From contig NC_068366.1 of assembly GCF_020536995.1 (NCBI RefSeq), positions 66,332,798 through 66,396,797 of the forward strand: a stretch of 64,000 nucleotides of DNA, written 5' to 3'. A program made the position numbers and the translations under genes. Origin of the DNA: Dreissena polymorpha (lineage: Eukaryota; Mollusca; Bivalvia; Myida; Dreissenidae). A model generated the notes under the pieces. It had not been told where the DNA came from, did no database searches, and worked only from the letters and a program-made list of their open reading frames with translations. Below, in pieces: positions 1-11,450 of the stretch (position 1 is its first letter; each line of letters starts with the position of its first letter).

Positions 1-356
1 GCACACACTCTGTCGTCAATACGTTTGAAATTCGTGTTTGCTCTCACTATGTCACTTCTACACTGTGATATTTTATCTTCAACGCTGTTAATTTTTTCGA
101 AAATGCACAATAGTTTATCATCTATATACGAACTGTTCTGTGTTACTGCTTCTCACTTTTTTCCTTTTCGGTTTTCGTTGCACTGTTTGAAGCCGTCGGA
201 CGATCCGATGCCGCCAGTTTGTCTTTGTTTGAACCGGTTTTGCACGGGTATTGAGTATTCCGTCATAGATATTGAGTCTGATTCATACATAGAGCTTATA
301 ATCTCATCAACCGATAAACTAGCCATTCCAACTGTCTCGTGAACCACAAATTCCAC
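1..356 (-). pseudogene. Broken coding fragment, probable LINE ORF1
   Basis: One minus-strand frame reads through almost the whole stretch, from MEFVVHETVGMASLSVDE to a tail rich in charged and heptad-like residues (DDKLLCIFEKINSVEDKIS) that runs off the window edge. The acidic Ser-rich start followed by a coiled-coil-like segment resembles ORF1 proteins of molluscan LINEs. That resemblance is from memory and unchecked. It looks broken, with about one break. The rest of the element lies outside the window. It could instead be a fragment of a host coiled-coil protein. Confidence 0.4.
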
Positions 357-441
357 TACTTATACTTTTAACACATAGAATTTTAAATATAAACACCGCT
401 CGATCAAATTTTTATTCCGCCCGCCATTGACCGGAAATACG

Positions 442-1002
<561 letters not shown>

Positions 1003-2124
1003 TATATTGTTTTGCACATGTCGGTCCGTCGGTCTGTCGGTCGGTCCGTCCACCAGATGGTTTCCGGATGATAACTCAAGAATGCTTACGCTCATGAAAC
1101 ATCATAGGTACAGATCATGACTCGCAGATGACCCCTATTGATTTTCAGGTCACTAGGTCAAAGGTAAAGGTCACGGTGACTGGAACCAGTAAAATGGTTT
1201 CCGGATGATAACTCAATAACGCATACTCCTAGGATCATGAAACTTCATAGGTGCATTGATCATGACTTGCAGATGACCCTTATTGATTTTCAGGTCACTA
1301 GGTCAAAGGTCAAGGTCACGGTGACTCGACACAGAAAAATGGTTTCCGGATGATAACTCAAGAACGCTTACGCCTATGATCATGAAACTTCAAAGGTACA
1401 TTGATCATGACTCGCAGATGACCCTTATTGATTTTTCGGTCACTAGGTCAAAGGTCGAGGTAAAGGTGACTCGAACCAGTAAAATGGTTTCCGGATGATA
1501 ACTCAAGAATGCTTACGCCTAGGATCATGCAACTTTATAGGTACATTGATCATGACTGGCAGATGATCCCTATTAATTTTCAGGTCACTAGGTCAAAGGT
1601 CCAGGTCACGGTGACTCGAACCAGTTAAATGATTTCCGGATGATAACTCAAGAACGCTTACACCTAGGATCATGAAACTTCATAGGTACATTGATCATGA
1701 CTCGCAGATGGCCCCTATTGATTTTCAGGTCACTAGGTCAAAGGTCAAGGTCACGGTGACTTGAACCAGTAAAATGGTTTCCGGATGAAAACTCAAGAAC
1801 GCTTACGCCAAGGATCATGAAATTCATAGGTTCATTGATCATGACTCGCAGATGACCCCTATTTATTTTCAGGTCACTAGGTCAAAGGTCACCGTGACTT
1901 GACACAGTAAAATAGTTTCCGGATGATAACTCAAGAACGCTCACGCCTAGGATCATGAAACTTCATAGGTACATTGATCATGACTCGCAGATGACCCATA
2001 TTGATTTTCAGGTCACTAGGTCAAAGGTCAAGGTCACAGTGACAAAAACGTATTCACACAATGGCTACCACTACAACTGACAGCCCATATGGGGGCATGC
2101 ATGTTTTACAAACAGCCCTTGTTT
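1003..2124 (+). mobile_element. Pearl-like element, copy 1 (uninterrupted)
   Basis: The layout matches the pearl/CvA-type elements of bivalves, which have been linked to Helentron-type rolling-circle elements. There is a left arm (TATATTGTTTTGCACATG), a CGGT/CCGT quartet microsatellite (about 1020-1050), seven tandem core units of about 145 bp beginning near 1064, 1200, 1345, 1488, 1635, 1780 and 1919, and a right arm from 2044 ending CAGCCCTTGTTT. The same arms flank the 59362-61954 element, which fixes the ends. No protein is encoded, so it is non-autonomous. Each unit ends in clustered AGGTCA half-sites, described separately. Confidence 0.8.
1292..1327 (+). promoter_or_regulatory. Nuclear-receptor half-site cluster in the core unit
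   Basis: This is one representative unit. AGGTCA occurs at 1292, 1300, 1307 and 1313, followed by TGACTC at 1322. The spacings give DR2, DR1 and DR0 direct repeats plus an everted partner after CGG (AGGTCAcggTGACtC, one or two bases from an oestrogen-response palindrome). TCAAGGTCA is also the monomer site of ERR/Ftz-F1-type receptors. Similar clusters recur in most units of 1064-2040 and 59436-60130. The motif matches are seen in the sequence; any receptor binding is inference. Confidence 0.45.
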
Positions 2125-2169
2125 GAGTAAAGACTGACAGAAATATAATACTCTTGTCACACTATATAG

Positions 2170-2551
2170 AGGATATTTGTTGGATTCGGTGGATTAATGA
2201 TTTTAATTCACGAGTGATCATAGAAAATAATGTTTTCACGAGTGGCGCAGCCACGAGTGAAAATATATATTCTCTATGATCACGAGTGAATTAAAATTGA
2301 TAATCTACTGAATCCAACAAATTTTCTTTTTACTTTATGCTTTTTTCACAGTTTATATACATTGTTAAAGAGTTAACTAAATAATTTCGCTGGTATAATG
2401 ACGTCATTTCGTCAAAAAATGACGTCATTTGACAGTAAACAATGAAAATTATCGATAATTTTCACTGATAATTTTCATTGTTTGAAACAGTGAAATTATC
2501 AGTTTTAATTCACTGATATTTCTCTATAAACCACCGGAAAGCATAAAATAA
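2170..2551 (+). mobile_element. Hairpin element with CRE palindromes, copy 1
   Basis: The 5' half is a long imperfect hairpin. Arms from GTTGGATTCGGTGGATTAAT to ATTGATAATCTACTGAATCC enclose TTCACGAGTGGCGCAGCCACGAGTGAA. The 3' half holds two TGACGTCA palindromes near 2400-2430 and an AGTGAAAATTATCG/CGATAATTTTCA segment. A diverged copy in opposite orientation lies at 25449-25781 and defines both ends. No coding capacity. The family is unnamed to me. Confidence 0.7.
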
Positions 2552-2903
2552 ATACATTTAATAAATGAATAGATCCATATCCACACAGAGCTGTCATTTA
2601 TGAGATTACTAATCTTTATTCCTATTTCAGCTCAGCGCATGCTTTACGTTTGTTTATTGTTTGAAAGTAACTTACTTGACTTATATGAACATGAACTCTT
2701 TCAATCTTCCTACGAGGCCTCTAATGTAGGCTAACACATATGAAAATTTTGTGATTAAATTGCAATCTTTCAATAAATATTTTTATCAATTAATAATGAA
2801 TCCAATTAAATTATATTTGCCTTTATACTTTTGCATCGAAATGCCTTTCCAATTTGCAAAAGGTTTGTATTTAAAGTTTAAATACTTAACTGAATCACTG
2901 ACA
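2552..2903. other. No gene seen
   Basis: AT-rich sequence with no recognisable coding or repeat structure. Confidence 0.6.
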
Positions 2904-3031
2904 CATGCGTTTACAGTTTATTCTTTATAAATTCAACGAATACAAATACGCAGACGATGACGAAGACAATGAGGAAGGCGTAGACATATTTGCCTTCGTT
3001 GAATTCATGAAGAATAAAATGTAAACGCATG
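2904..3031. mobile_element. 128 bp miniature inverted-repeat element
   Basis: Terminal inverted repeats of 37 bp, beginning CATGCGTTTACA on both strands, match with only three differences (2904-2940 against 2995-3031). The short loop is purine-rich. The small size and near-complete stem fit a MITE; no second copy was noticed in the window. Confidence 0.7.
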
Positions 3032-4039
3032 ATACTGTCCACAATTGAACGCACATATATTGCTTATATAACATTCGCTATGACGTCTATTTATGACGTA
3101 AGTTTACGTGACGTCGTCGTAGCAGACGAAGCCGCGCGAAACACAATAATGTAGGTTCTTATACTCCCCGCCATGATTTATCACAGTATTTCATCACATA
3201 TCATGCATAATTAACTTATGGTCTTAAAAACCAGAGACATTTAAAAGTTAATTTTACCTCAATTAAACTTCAATTAGACATACTTATTGGAGCACATTTA
3301 CATACATTCTGCCTAAAGCAGATAATTATTACTCATTATGACACTGACAAGGTAAACAATATTTTACCAGGGGAAACCCAAAACAGTCATGCATACGACA
3401 CGCCAAGTAAACTTAAAATATTTAAATAATTTCATTATTTATTATTGCATTTTTCACTTAATACATGTATACTTACCATCAAAGCATATATATTAAGAGA
3501 TAAGAATGAGCACAATAATAGGTATTAACATGTACTACTAAATAAGTATGCTAGTACTATCTCTTTTTCACCATTGCATCTAAATAAAGGAAATAGTAAT
3601 ATGTTACATCATTTACTTTATATAACATATATGACATCATAACACATGCACATATAACATTCGTACCGCATCAACAGAACAGGATAGGTGAGTATTATAT
3701 ACCTAACATTTATAACTCATGATACATATTTACTCATTAATGCATATTTATGTCATTTGTAACAGTTGCACCACAAACATAACTGTGATAAAACAATTCC
3801 ATCGTTGAAATAATTTAGATGTAATTACACATTCGACAGTCTATATCAGACGATAAAATAAAATTGTCTTTAATACAACAATTGTATATTACTGTTCAAT
3901 CAATTTTAAAGTGACTTGAACAAGTATTATCAATTTTGGTGTGCCAATGTTGAAATTGCTATATAATTTAAATAAGTTACATAAAATACATTACCTTGTA
4001 TAAATATCATTTGATCACGGGTTCAATAAGCGCCTTATG
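3032..4039. other. No gene seen
   Basis: AT-rich. Between about 3077 and 3130 there is a cluster of GACGT/ACGTC motifs and a CpG-richer patch (CGTCGTCGTAGCAGACGAAG). Nothing else stands out. Confidence 0.55.
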
Positions 4040-5120
4040 TTATGAGTCATTAAAAAAATACATACATGTGTCTAAGAACCCTAGTTTAGGATTGAAAATT
4101 CTATAGAGCTTTAGATCGCAGTCTCTCAAAAGCACAGATTGAGTGATTGGTTTCGGTGATTGGGAACCTCGAATTCGAACTAAGCAGCTACGCACGTGCC
4201 TATCCCTCCAAGGAATGGCCTTGACAACTCGTCCCACAGGCTACTGTCCCCTTCGTAACTTGTCTTCAGCAACAAGCACTACATCTCCTTCGTGAAGATC
4301 TGTGAGTTCGCTCTGCCTTTTTTTCTTTAATTTGCAGTAGTGGTAAGTATTCCTGCATCTAGGATCGCCAAAATACATCTGCTAGGTAATGAATATGTTT
4401 CCACCAACATAAGTAAGAATCTTCCTTCTTGGATTTCCCTCTCGGAAGGCAAGCATTCGATCTCATGAGCAGAATCATGTTTGGTGTAAGGGCCGGTGGG
4501 TCTTTGGGGTCATTACTCACACGCCTCATAGGCCTATCGTTGAGAATTTGCTCTGCTTCAGCCATCAATGTAGCCTAGAGAATGCTACGAATTTACCGTA
4601 TAAGCCGCGCCCAGACACCGTCCCTGTGCCTTGCATAATAATGGTTGAAATGCCAGTCAATGTGATGTTGTAACATGTATTCATTGATGGGCGACTGGTT
4701 CCACTTAGTAAGAGCCTCACGAAGGTCTCTATCGCCGCTAACGATATTTGTTCCGTTGTCACTAAAGGCTTTCTCCGGGATCCGACATCAGCTTTTAAAC
4801 CGTTGAAATGCTGCAACGAACCAGTTAGTTGTCAGACAAAGAGCAACTTCAATGTGAATTGCGCGAGTAGTTAGGCACTCGAATAGGCATCCGTATCTCT
4901 TCAAGTGTGATCGGCCATGGTTCACATTCAGCGGCCCAAAGAAGTCAACTCCTGTAGTAGTGAATGCTGGATTTCTGGGGTCGTCTGTTCCGGAAGTAGT
5001 GAATCCATCCGTTGATTCAGCAGTGGGCTGTGTTGCTTTTTATAAACGAAGCAGTCCTTAAGTACACTTTTTTTACTGTACTTGGACCGCGTAAAATCCA
5101 AAATCAAAATCTAAAGGCGA
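4040..5120 (-). mobile_element. Fossil BEL/Pao LTR retrotransposon, 3' pol fragment
   Basis: Minus-strand translations show, in order, integrase-core features (FFGPLNVNHGRSHLKRYG and CLTTRAIHIEVA), the ILNDRPMRRVSNDPKDPPAL region typical of the end of BEL/Pao integrases, a YLADVFW motif, and the C-terminal DUF5641-like part (LHEGDVVLVAEDKLRRGQ, GRVVKAIPWRDRHVRS). No LTRs, gag, protease or RT are visible nearby. It is broken, with several breaks and internal loss, and looks old. Confidence 0.8.
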
Positions 5121-5164
5121 GTACCTGCTGATCACCGACGTGACCATTTAGCTCCTGATAATTC

Positions 5165-5394
5165 TTAACCCATTATGCCGAGCGGACTCTCCATTCCTTC
5201 TAAGATGGATCAAGTTATTTCCAAAATTAGGGATGTCTTGTACATTTATTTCTATATTAAGAATATTTCTTTCAGAAATTCTTTTATGCAAACAGCGAAG
5301 ACCCTGATGAGACGCCGCATAATGCGACGTTTCATCTGGGTCTACGCTGTTTGCCAAGGCTTTTTTTTCAGGACGCTTGGCATAAATGGGTTAA
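5165..5394 (-). mobile_element. TTAA-flanked MITE, piggyBac-like, copy 1
   Basis: Ends are TTAACCCAT and ATGGGTTAA with a shared TTAACCCATTTATGCC-type terminal repeat. An internal hairpin GATGAGACGCCGCA/TGCGACGTTTCATC sits off-centre. The TTAA duplication followed by CCC is characteristic of piggyBac-type transposition, so I infer mobilisation by such a transposase. Related copies lie at 8533, 12498 and 39347. Confidence 0.8.
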
Positions 5395-6489
5395 TGATGA
5401 ACATAGTCAACGACTCAAATACGGACAAATCTGCTTTGTATTTACAGCAACTTAAATATGTTATCATCTAATGAGTATAAAAGCGAATAAAAATGAAAAC
5501 ACATAGTTATGGCTGCATTTTCAAAAGTACAAACGGAACCAAAATTCTAGTCACATAAAGCCAGTTAATAGTTTTGATGAATAACTCTGAATTACTATGA
5601 ATAAGTGAGGCTAGTGTAGTTAGTTTGTTTGTTATCTTCTTTATGTAGATTTAATTTAGCGAACGACGTTTAGCAGTTTATACGTTAAACCTCGAGTTTA
5701 TATACGTTTATCAGTAGGTCTATACAATTATGATGAAGGGAAGTTATCAAATGACTTGTCAAATCATCCTGACGAGAGTATCTTACCTTGAATAAAAGTG
5801 GTTTTAAATGTTGACTTAACAAACATATCGTCGACTTAAAATTCAATTAAGCTTATAGCATCCAAAACATTCAGATATTTAATTCTTAAAATTAGCTTCT
5901 TCTTTAAGTTATTTTTGAAATGAAAAGTGGGAACACCTCAGCATTGCAGATATAAATCAATATACGCAAAATTAAACACATGGGAAACAGCGATAAAGGA
6001 AAGACCTAATATTAATTTATGAATAGAAGCAGTAGATGCTGCATCGATAAATATATTATTAAAATTAACAAACGCAATCAAAACACTGTAATGTAAAAGC
6101 TAAAAATTCTGGTTAACCTCTTCATTTGAATTATTTATAAATATTAAAAAATCAAAAACTGTTTATCTGATACCAGGAGCAAAAATAGAATACACTGATA
6201 ATCTAGGCAAAGGTTAAAACAAATCAATGTTTAGGCCATAGATTGGTGGCAATTTCAGCCGAAGTTTGTTTCCCGTCACGTTACTTAATCAATACTATCA
6301 CAACGTAATTAAATGATATTTGTTCTCATTTTCATATAATGAAGATTCGCACTTTACAAATTTTAACTCTGCACTCTTATATTGACGATTTCAACGAAGA
6401 AATTTTATCAAACCATAACTCATATGAAAATACCAATAAGTCTCTATTACACCAGATGAGTATATGATACATTCAAGAGTTACACATAA
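5395..6489. other. No gene seen
   Basis: AT-rich DNA without recognisable coding, RNA or repeat features. Confidence 0.6.
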
Positions 6490-6684
6490 GGCAAAGCACC
6501 AGGCCCTGATAGATTTGATAATCAAATTTTACGTGAATCTATGCGCCAGTAAAAAATCTCCGATTTGCGATCGTTTAAATGTCAGCTTTGCCCAATGTCA
6601 AATGCCAGCCGCATGGAAATAAGGCAAACATAAGTGAAGTTTTTAATAAAGATGATCAATCACTTGTTTCAAATTATCGACCTA
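6490..6684 (+). pseudogene. LINE reverse transcriptase scrap
   Basis: GKAPGPDRFDNQILRESM, then after decay the remnant CQMPAAWK...SVF.KDD.SLVSNYRP, are motifs 0-2 of non-LTR reverse transcriptases (G.APGPD ... NYRPIS). About 65 codons remain, with multiple stops and frame changes. The coding similarity ends exactly where the 47 bp satellite begins, at the codons for NYRPI. Confidence 0.7.
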
Positions 6685-7336
6685 TCCGGACATCTGGAGC
6701 CAGTCGGGTTAAGGTTACTGTTACATACCTATCCGAACATCAGCAGCCATTCTGGTCAAGGTTACTGTTACAGACCTATTCGGGTTTCTGGAACCAGTCG
6801 GGTCAAGGTTACTGTTACAGAACTATCCGGACATCTGGAGCCAGTCGGGTCAAGGTTACTGTTACATACCTATCCGGGCATCTGGAGCCAGTCGAGTCAA
6901 GGTTTCTGTTACAGACCTATCCGGACATCTGGAGCCAGTCGGGTCAAGGTTACTTTTGCATACCTATCCGGACATCAGCAGCCAGTCTGAACAAGGTTAC
7001 TGTTACAGACCTATTCGGGATTCTGGAGTCAGTCTGGTCAAGGTTACTGTTACAGACCTATTCGGGTTTCTGGAACCAATCGGGTCAAGGTTACTGTTAC
7101 AGACCTATCCTGACATCTGGAGCCGGTCGGGTCAAGGTTACTGTTACATACCTATCCGGACATCTGGAGCCAGTCGGGTCAAGGTTACTGTTACATACCT
7201 ATCCGGACATCTGGAGCCAGTCGGGTCAAGGTTACTTTTACATACCTATCCGGACATCAGGAGCCAGTCGGGTAAAGGTAACTGGGAGCCAGTCGGGTCA
7301 AGGTTACTGTTACAGACCTATCCAGACATCTGGGTA
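6680..7336. repeat. 47 bp tandem repeat, about 14 copies
   Basis: The unit runs ACCTATCCGGACATCTGGAG, then CCAGTCGGGTCAAGG, then TTACTGTTACAT. Variant units with TTCGGGTTTCTGGAACC or CATCAGCAGCC recur at intervals, suggesting higher-order duplication. 47 is not a multiple of 3 and the unit is largely stop-free, so long open frames arise in the forward frames. These are artefacts of the repeat, not a protein. A related single unit occurs near 34800. Confidence 0.9.
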
Positions 7337-7689
7337 AAATGCTGTTACGTCTTTAACGGGGCCCGGTGATTGTTGTTCTGTATTTTTGACGATTGTAGAT
7401 TTTGGATGTTTGTGTGTTTGTTTGTGTGCTTAAATACTTTTAAAGCTTCGCATGTTTTTCTAACAATAGAACAAATAATATTGACATTATGATAATTTTG
7501 TTTGTTGATATGAAACCTATTTTAAAATATTTTTAAACAACGCCCTGTCCGTTCCCACACCGTAGTATGAGTATGTTTAACGACGGGTGCAATATAGCAC
7601 TATAACTAGTTCAGGAATAAATAATTAAGATATTTATGTATTGTTTTGCCAGACTGACAAGCATTTTAAAAAGGATAAAATAAATATAG
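7337..7689. other. No gene seen
   Basis: AT-rich sequence between the satellite and the next hairpin element. Nothing recognised. Confidence 0.6.
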
Positions 7690-8335
7690 GATCTGGCACG
7701 AGTTGTCATTTCATACCATATTTTATTAAACAAGTTCAGGGATTTTGTTAGTAAGCGAGCCTTTGGCGAGCTCACTAACGAATTTCCTGGACAAGTTCAA
7801 TAAAATATGGTATAATATGACAACGAGTGTTGATCAGATCTTTTTTATCAGATGCGTTTAAATGAGCAAATTAAATAAATATTTACGCAAACATAGTGAT
7901 AAATCCCGATATTGTTTACATTTCGTGACGTCATTTGACGTTGCAACGTCATTTCAGCAAAATAACAAAATGCGAGTGGTCAATAAACGAAAAATAAGCC
8001 AATGAAAACCCTTAAAAAGTTTGTATTACACATGTGTAATATTATATAAATATTACATGGCTGACAGGTTGACAGTAAATTTTTTATGACTCCTGCATAA
8101 GCTTAAATAATGGCATTAATCTATTCTACAGCACAGTTTCAGCTGCAATCGATATTTTAATTATCCAAACACAACGGACATGCAAAACTGCGTACTGCGC
8201 ATGCGCGAATGGGACAGTTAAATTTTCGAACATTCCGCACGTGATTGCTAAGGCAGCGGGCGACAGTATTTTTTGGACAGTAAATTTTTTCCCGCTGGGT
8301 CTGACAGTATTTCTATGTCACGATGGCCTATGGGA
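7690..8335 (+). mobile_element. Hairpin-headed repeat with CRE and NRF1-like motifs
   Basis: It begins with a palindrome (7697-7829). Arms CACGAGTTGTCAT and ATGACAACGAGTG enclose ACCATATTTTATTAAAC and its complement, around a core hairpin GCGAGCC/GGCGAGC. After it come TGACGTCA-type motifs (about 7926-7955), the palindrome TGCGCATGCGC (8196-8206, an NRF1-type site) and several GACAGTAAATTTTTT/GACAGTATT repeats (8066-8315). The plan resembles the 2170 and 25449 elements, but the arms differ. The right boundary is a guess. Confidence 0.5.
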
Positions 8336-8532
8336 GTTGAGCATTGTGAATAAAAGTGAGGTATAATAAAAAAATGTAATGGTTGTATAACATGGAAAAC
8401 AGGGTATAGCATGTGATAATATCCATTATTTAACAGTATGAAAACTATAATTAAGCGTCGTGGAGAAACACACCAAACTAAGCACGTTGACCTATTTATT
8501 TTGACGGCACCATAAGTATGTGTTTTGAAGGT

Positions 8533-8754
8533 TTAACCCTTTGCATGCTGGAAAATTTGTCGTCTGTTAAAATGTCGTCTGCTGAATGTCTAAAATTAGC
8601 ATTTTCTTTCATTTTTTTCAAAGAATACTATCACATGTATCAGAATAGCAAACAGTTTGGATCCTGATGAGACGCCACGTTCTGTGGCGTCTCATCTGGA
8701 TCCAAACTGTTTGCAAAGGTCTTCAAAATTCGGTTCAAGCCCTGAAAGAGTTAA
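8533..8754 (+). mobile_element. TTAA-flanked MITE, piggyBac-like, variant
   Basis: TTAACCCTTTGCATGCTG at the left end and CCTGAAAGAGTTAA at the right. The internal hairpin GATGAGACGCCAC/GTGGCGTCTCATC is flanked by AAACAGTTTGGATCC and its complement. It shares the TTAA ends and hairpin design of 5165, 12498 and 39347 but has diverged arms. TTAACCCTTTG is a common piggyBac-like terminus. Confidence 0.75.
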
Positions 8755-8759
8755 CTTTC

Positions 8760-9480
8760 GCATGGCTAGATTCTTAATATCAAAGTTGAAACCAAGTATC
8801 AAAGCACTACCGTTCGTCATTTCATCAGAGTTCATATTTACAGATCGATGACTTATTTTCACCAGTTAATTCACATAATTGACATTCACGCACAGTTGAG
8901 AATTGAACGTTTAACATGCATTAAAATACTTACTATCTGCATTTCATCAAAGTTCATATTTACGGATCATAACATATTTTTATCGAATTCTTTCGCATCG
9001 TTGAAATGTACGTAGCGTATCGACTAGAACAATATGATATCTCTGTCAGACATAACTTTCGTTTACCAGCGACCCATACAATCATGACCGTTAATCTTGA
9101 ATATGTTTATCATCGTTACACCTGCGGCAATGGTGTTTGCTCAGTACCCACAGTTCGAATCTCCGTTTCATCTTGGACTTTCCATCACTACTTTCTACTG
9201 TATCGAAGTTTTCATTTGCTAATCTGATATTTTTACAGCGTCATGCGATCATTGCGCATTCGCGTAATAAGGTCAGGAGCGTTGCTATGTTTTCGTGATT
9301 TCATGTGAGAATGCTCAGGTTGGTCGTTCGCTAGTCGCTACGCTGGATGTATATGGCATATGACCCATTTCTTAATGGTGCAGCTCAATTGATGAGATTG
9401 GTGGTTGTTCGCCGTCTGTTGTCACCATATAATAGCTTGCTTTTGACATTTGTTTTTGAGAATGGAATGTTCAGACAAAC
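8760..9480 (+). repeat. Unclassified dispersed repeat, copy A
   Basis: Two ~140 bp units share CATTTCATC.AAGTTCATATTTAC...TTCTTTCGCATC. They are followed by the motifs TACACCTGCGGCAATGGTGT, CGTTTCATCTTGGACTTTC and GCGCATTCGCGTAATAAGG. The same order appears at 18380-18900 and, inverted, at 24240-24870. Small open frames here are not conserved in the other copies, so I do not call a gene. Confidence 0.6.
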
Positions 9481-10200
9481 CTTGTCATATGGACTCACGT
9501 TTTTAATATGCATTTTAGGTGTTATTTTGTAGTTTAATTGTATATGGTTTTATATGTATCTTACTGGAAACTAGTTCATATTACACATCGTATCGCCCCT
9601 AATACGTTTACAAATGATGAAGAAATGTCGAATATTTCTGGATTTGTTAAACCATATCTCTGGTAGTAATATAGCCTGTTCTAAATTAACACATCCTCTT
9701 TCGGTCGGTTATTCGGTGTCCGTCTTAAAATGTCGGCCATCGTTTGTCTTCAATCATGAAAAATTATTGCTTCAAATCTCGTCGCCTTCTAAAGCGCCGA
9801 ATAGATTTTTACTAAACTTCACACGAATAACCCTTTACGGTCCTCAATGTTGATCAAGTAGATCCTGCCCGATGCATATATAGTTTGTTTTACATAAATA
9901 AATACTAAATAAATACTTTACTCGTAAACAAAAATGATGGGATAAATATAAAAGGTTTAGGATTTAGATTTTCAAGCCTCGCTAAATTAACTTATCTGTA
10001 TTCAACACAAGCCTTTCATTCATTTGAACGACCTCTCTACCCTACCCTCTTACTGTTTTAAATCGGTGAAATGTTTGTTGCCAGCACAATAACGCGCATT
10101 TACTGGTTAACCAACTTACCTGGAAAATGTTTATTTTAGCTGACCGGCGCGAGGAAATTGCAATTATTTAAAAAAAAACAAAAAAAAAAAACAATTACCA
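9481..10200. other. No gene seen; possible decayed core unit
   Basis: About 9740-9840 (GAAAAATTATTGCTTCAAAT ... TTTTTACTAAACTTCACACG) looks like a single decayed core unit of a bivalve tandem-repeat element. Otherwise nothing is recognised. Confidence 0.35.
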
Positions 10201-10204
10201 CATA

Positions 10205-11160
10205 AAAAAGATGTGTACAATTGGAGACTTTTCTAACGCATCACTTAATCATATCAATATAGCTACCTTACTTTTGAACGGATTGTGTTGAAATTTGGAC
10301 CAAGAATAAATCAACACATATCTGATAATTCCTGAACATTTAATTGAAATTGAAAAACAACAAAATATCAAACTTAATGAATTAAAAACGTCACTTCAAA
10401 AGTCAAATTCGCACACTCGTACAACTTTTAATAATAACAATGTGAAAAGTAAAACGCTCAAACTTACACGTCTTAATAACTGACCGGCTTGCAACATGCC
10501 GATTGAGCCGTTGCGCTCCTGAATATTTATACGAGCCATATTGTATTTTTTTTTAAATAAATTTTATGTTTTTCTTTTGTAAAAACTTACATAGAATGAT
10601 GAAATTGAAATCAAATCAATAACATGTATATCGCGTTTTACTACACTTGGTGACTTTTCTAACGTAACACTTTTAAAACTTACATATCTCAGTAATAAGA
10701 AAATATTTTTATTTAAAATTGCACATGTGACCATTTGACTGCATTATGTGCAAGCTAAAGATAAAATCATTCATCCGTGACGATTGGTCGCTTTAGCAAG
10801 TGGTGAAGGTAGCCTGCAAAAAGCAAAGTGCGCGATTGCGCTGCTGAATATTCATACGAGCTATATTGTTTTGTAAATTAATTTTATGTTTTCTTTATGT
10901 AAGAACCCACCTAAAATAACTTTATTGAAGTAAAACAAAAATTATATCGCGTTTCACCATTTCCACATGCAAAAATATGGAACCACACCAATCCCACGTG
11001 CTAAAGCGTCCAATCGTCGCGGATTAATGATTTTATTGTGAGCTTGCATAGAATGTAGTCGAATGATCGTATGTAATCTTTTAAATCAATTTCTTTACTC
11101 ATAACTGAGATATTCAAGTTTGAGAAGTGATGCGTTAGAAAAGACCCCAAGTGTATTAAA
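10205..11160. repeat. Inverted/tandem repeat complex
   Basis: An arm of about 150 bp (about 10650-10805: GACTTTTCTAACG ... CGATTGGTCGCTTTAGCA) is repeated inverted at about 10994-11150. A second ~130 bp segment (TTGCGCTCCTGAATATTTATACGAGC ... ATATCGCGTTT, split here only for description) is repeated directly at about 10513-10640 and 10835-10950. A partial arm end lies near 10224. It interrupts repeat copy A relative to copy B. Confidence 0.6.
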
Positions 11161-11164
11161 AAAA

Positions 11165-11450
11165 TATACAAAAAACCGAAACCTGAAGAATATAGATTTG
11201 AAAGGTTAGGATAATACATATTTGGAATGTTACATGTCATTGTGGTTATCTACAATTATTGTTCAAATTGACCATTCGAAACTATCAAACCCTGGCAGTC
11301 ACATGGTCTACATTAGCTGATAAAACATATAGAACAAAGTCCTCTGCCAAGTTAGCAAAGATCATGTCACCTGTGTCCCCAAAAAGCCAAATATACAGGT
11401 CACATGTTTAATTCCAAAGTTACTTACACATTAAATGCTCTTTTAAAGAA
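11165..11450 (+). repeat. Distal part of unclassified repeat, copy A
   Basis: GAATATAGATTTGAAA...ACATGTCATTGTGGTTATCTAC...TTATTGTTCAAATT matches 19165-19430 in copy B in the same orientation. That suggests a longer family interrupted here by the 10.2-11.16 kb complex. Confidence 0.45.

Noticed and set aside
1003-2124. Regularly spaced repeats considered as a CRISPR array
   Set aside because: The whole ~145 bp unit repeats with no unique spacers, in an intron-bearing eukaryotic genome.
6579-7369. Open frames of 252, 137 and 118 codons
   Set aside because: They read through a 47 bp tandem repeat that is nearly stop-free; the same peptide recurs in rotating frames.
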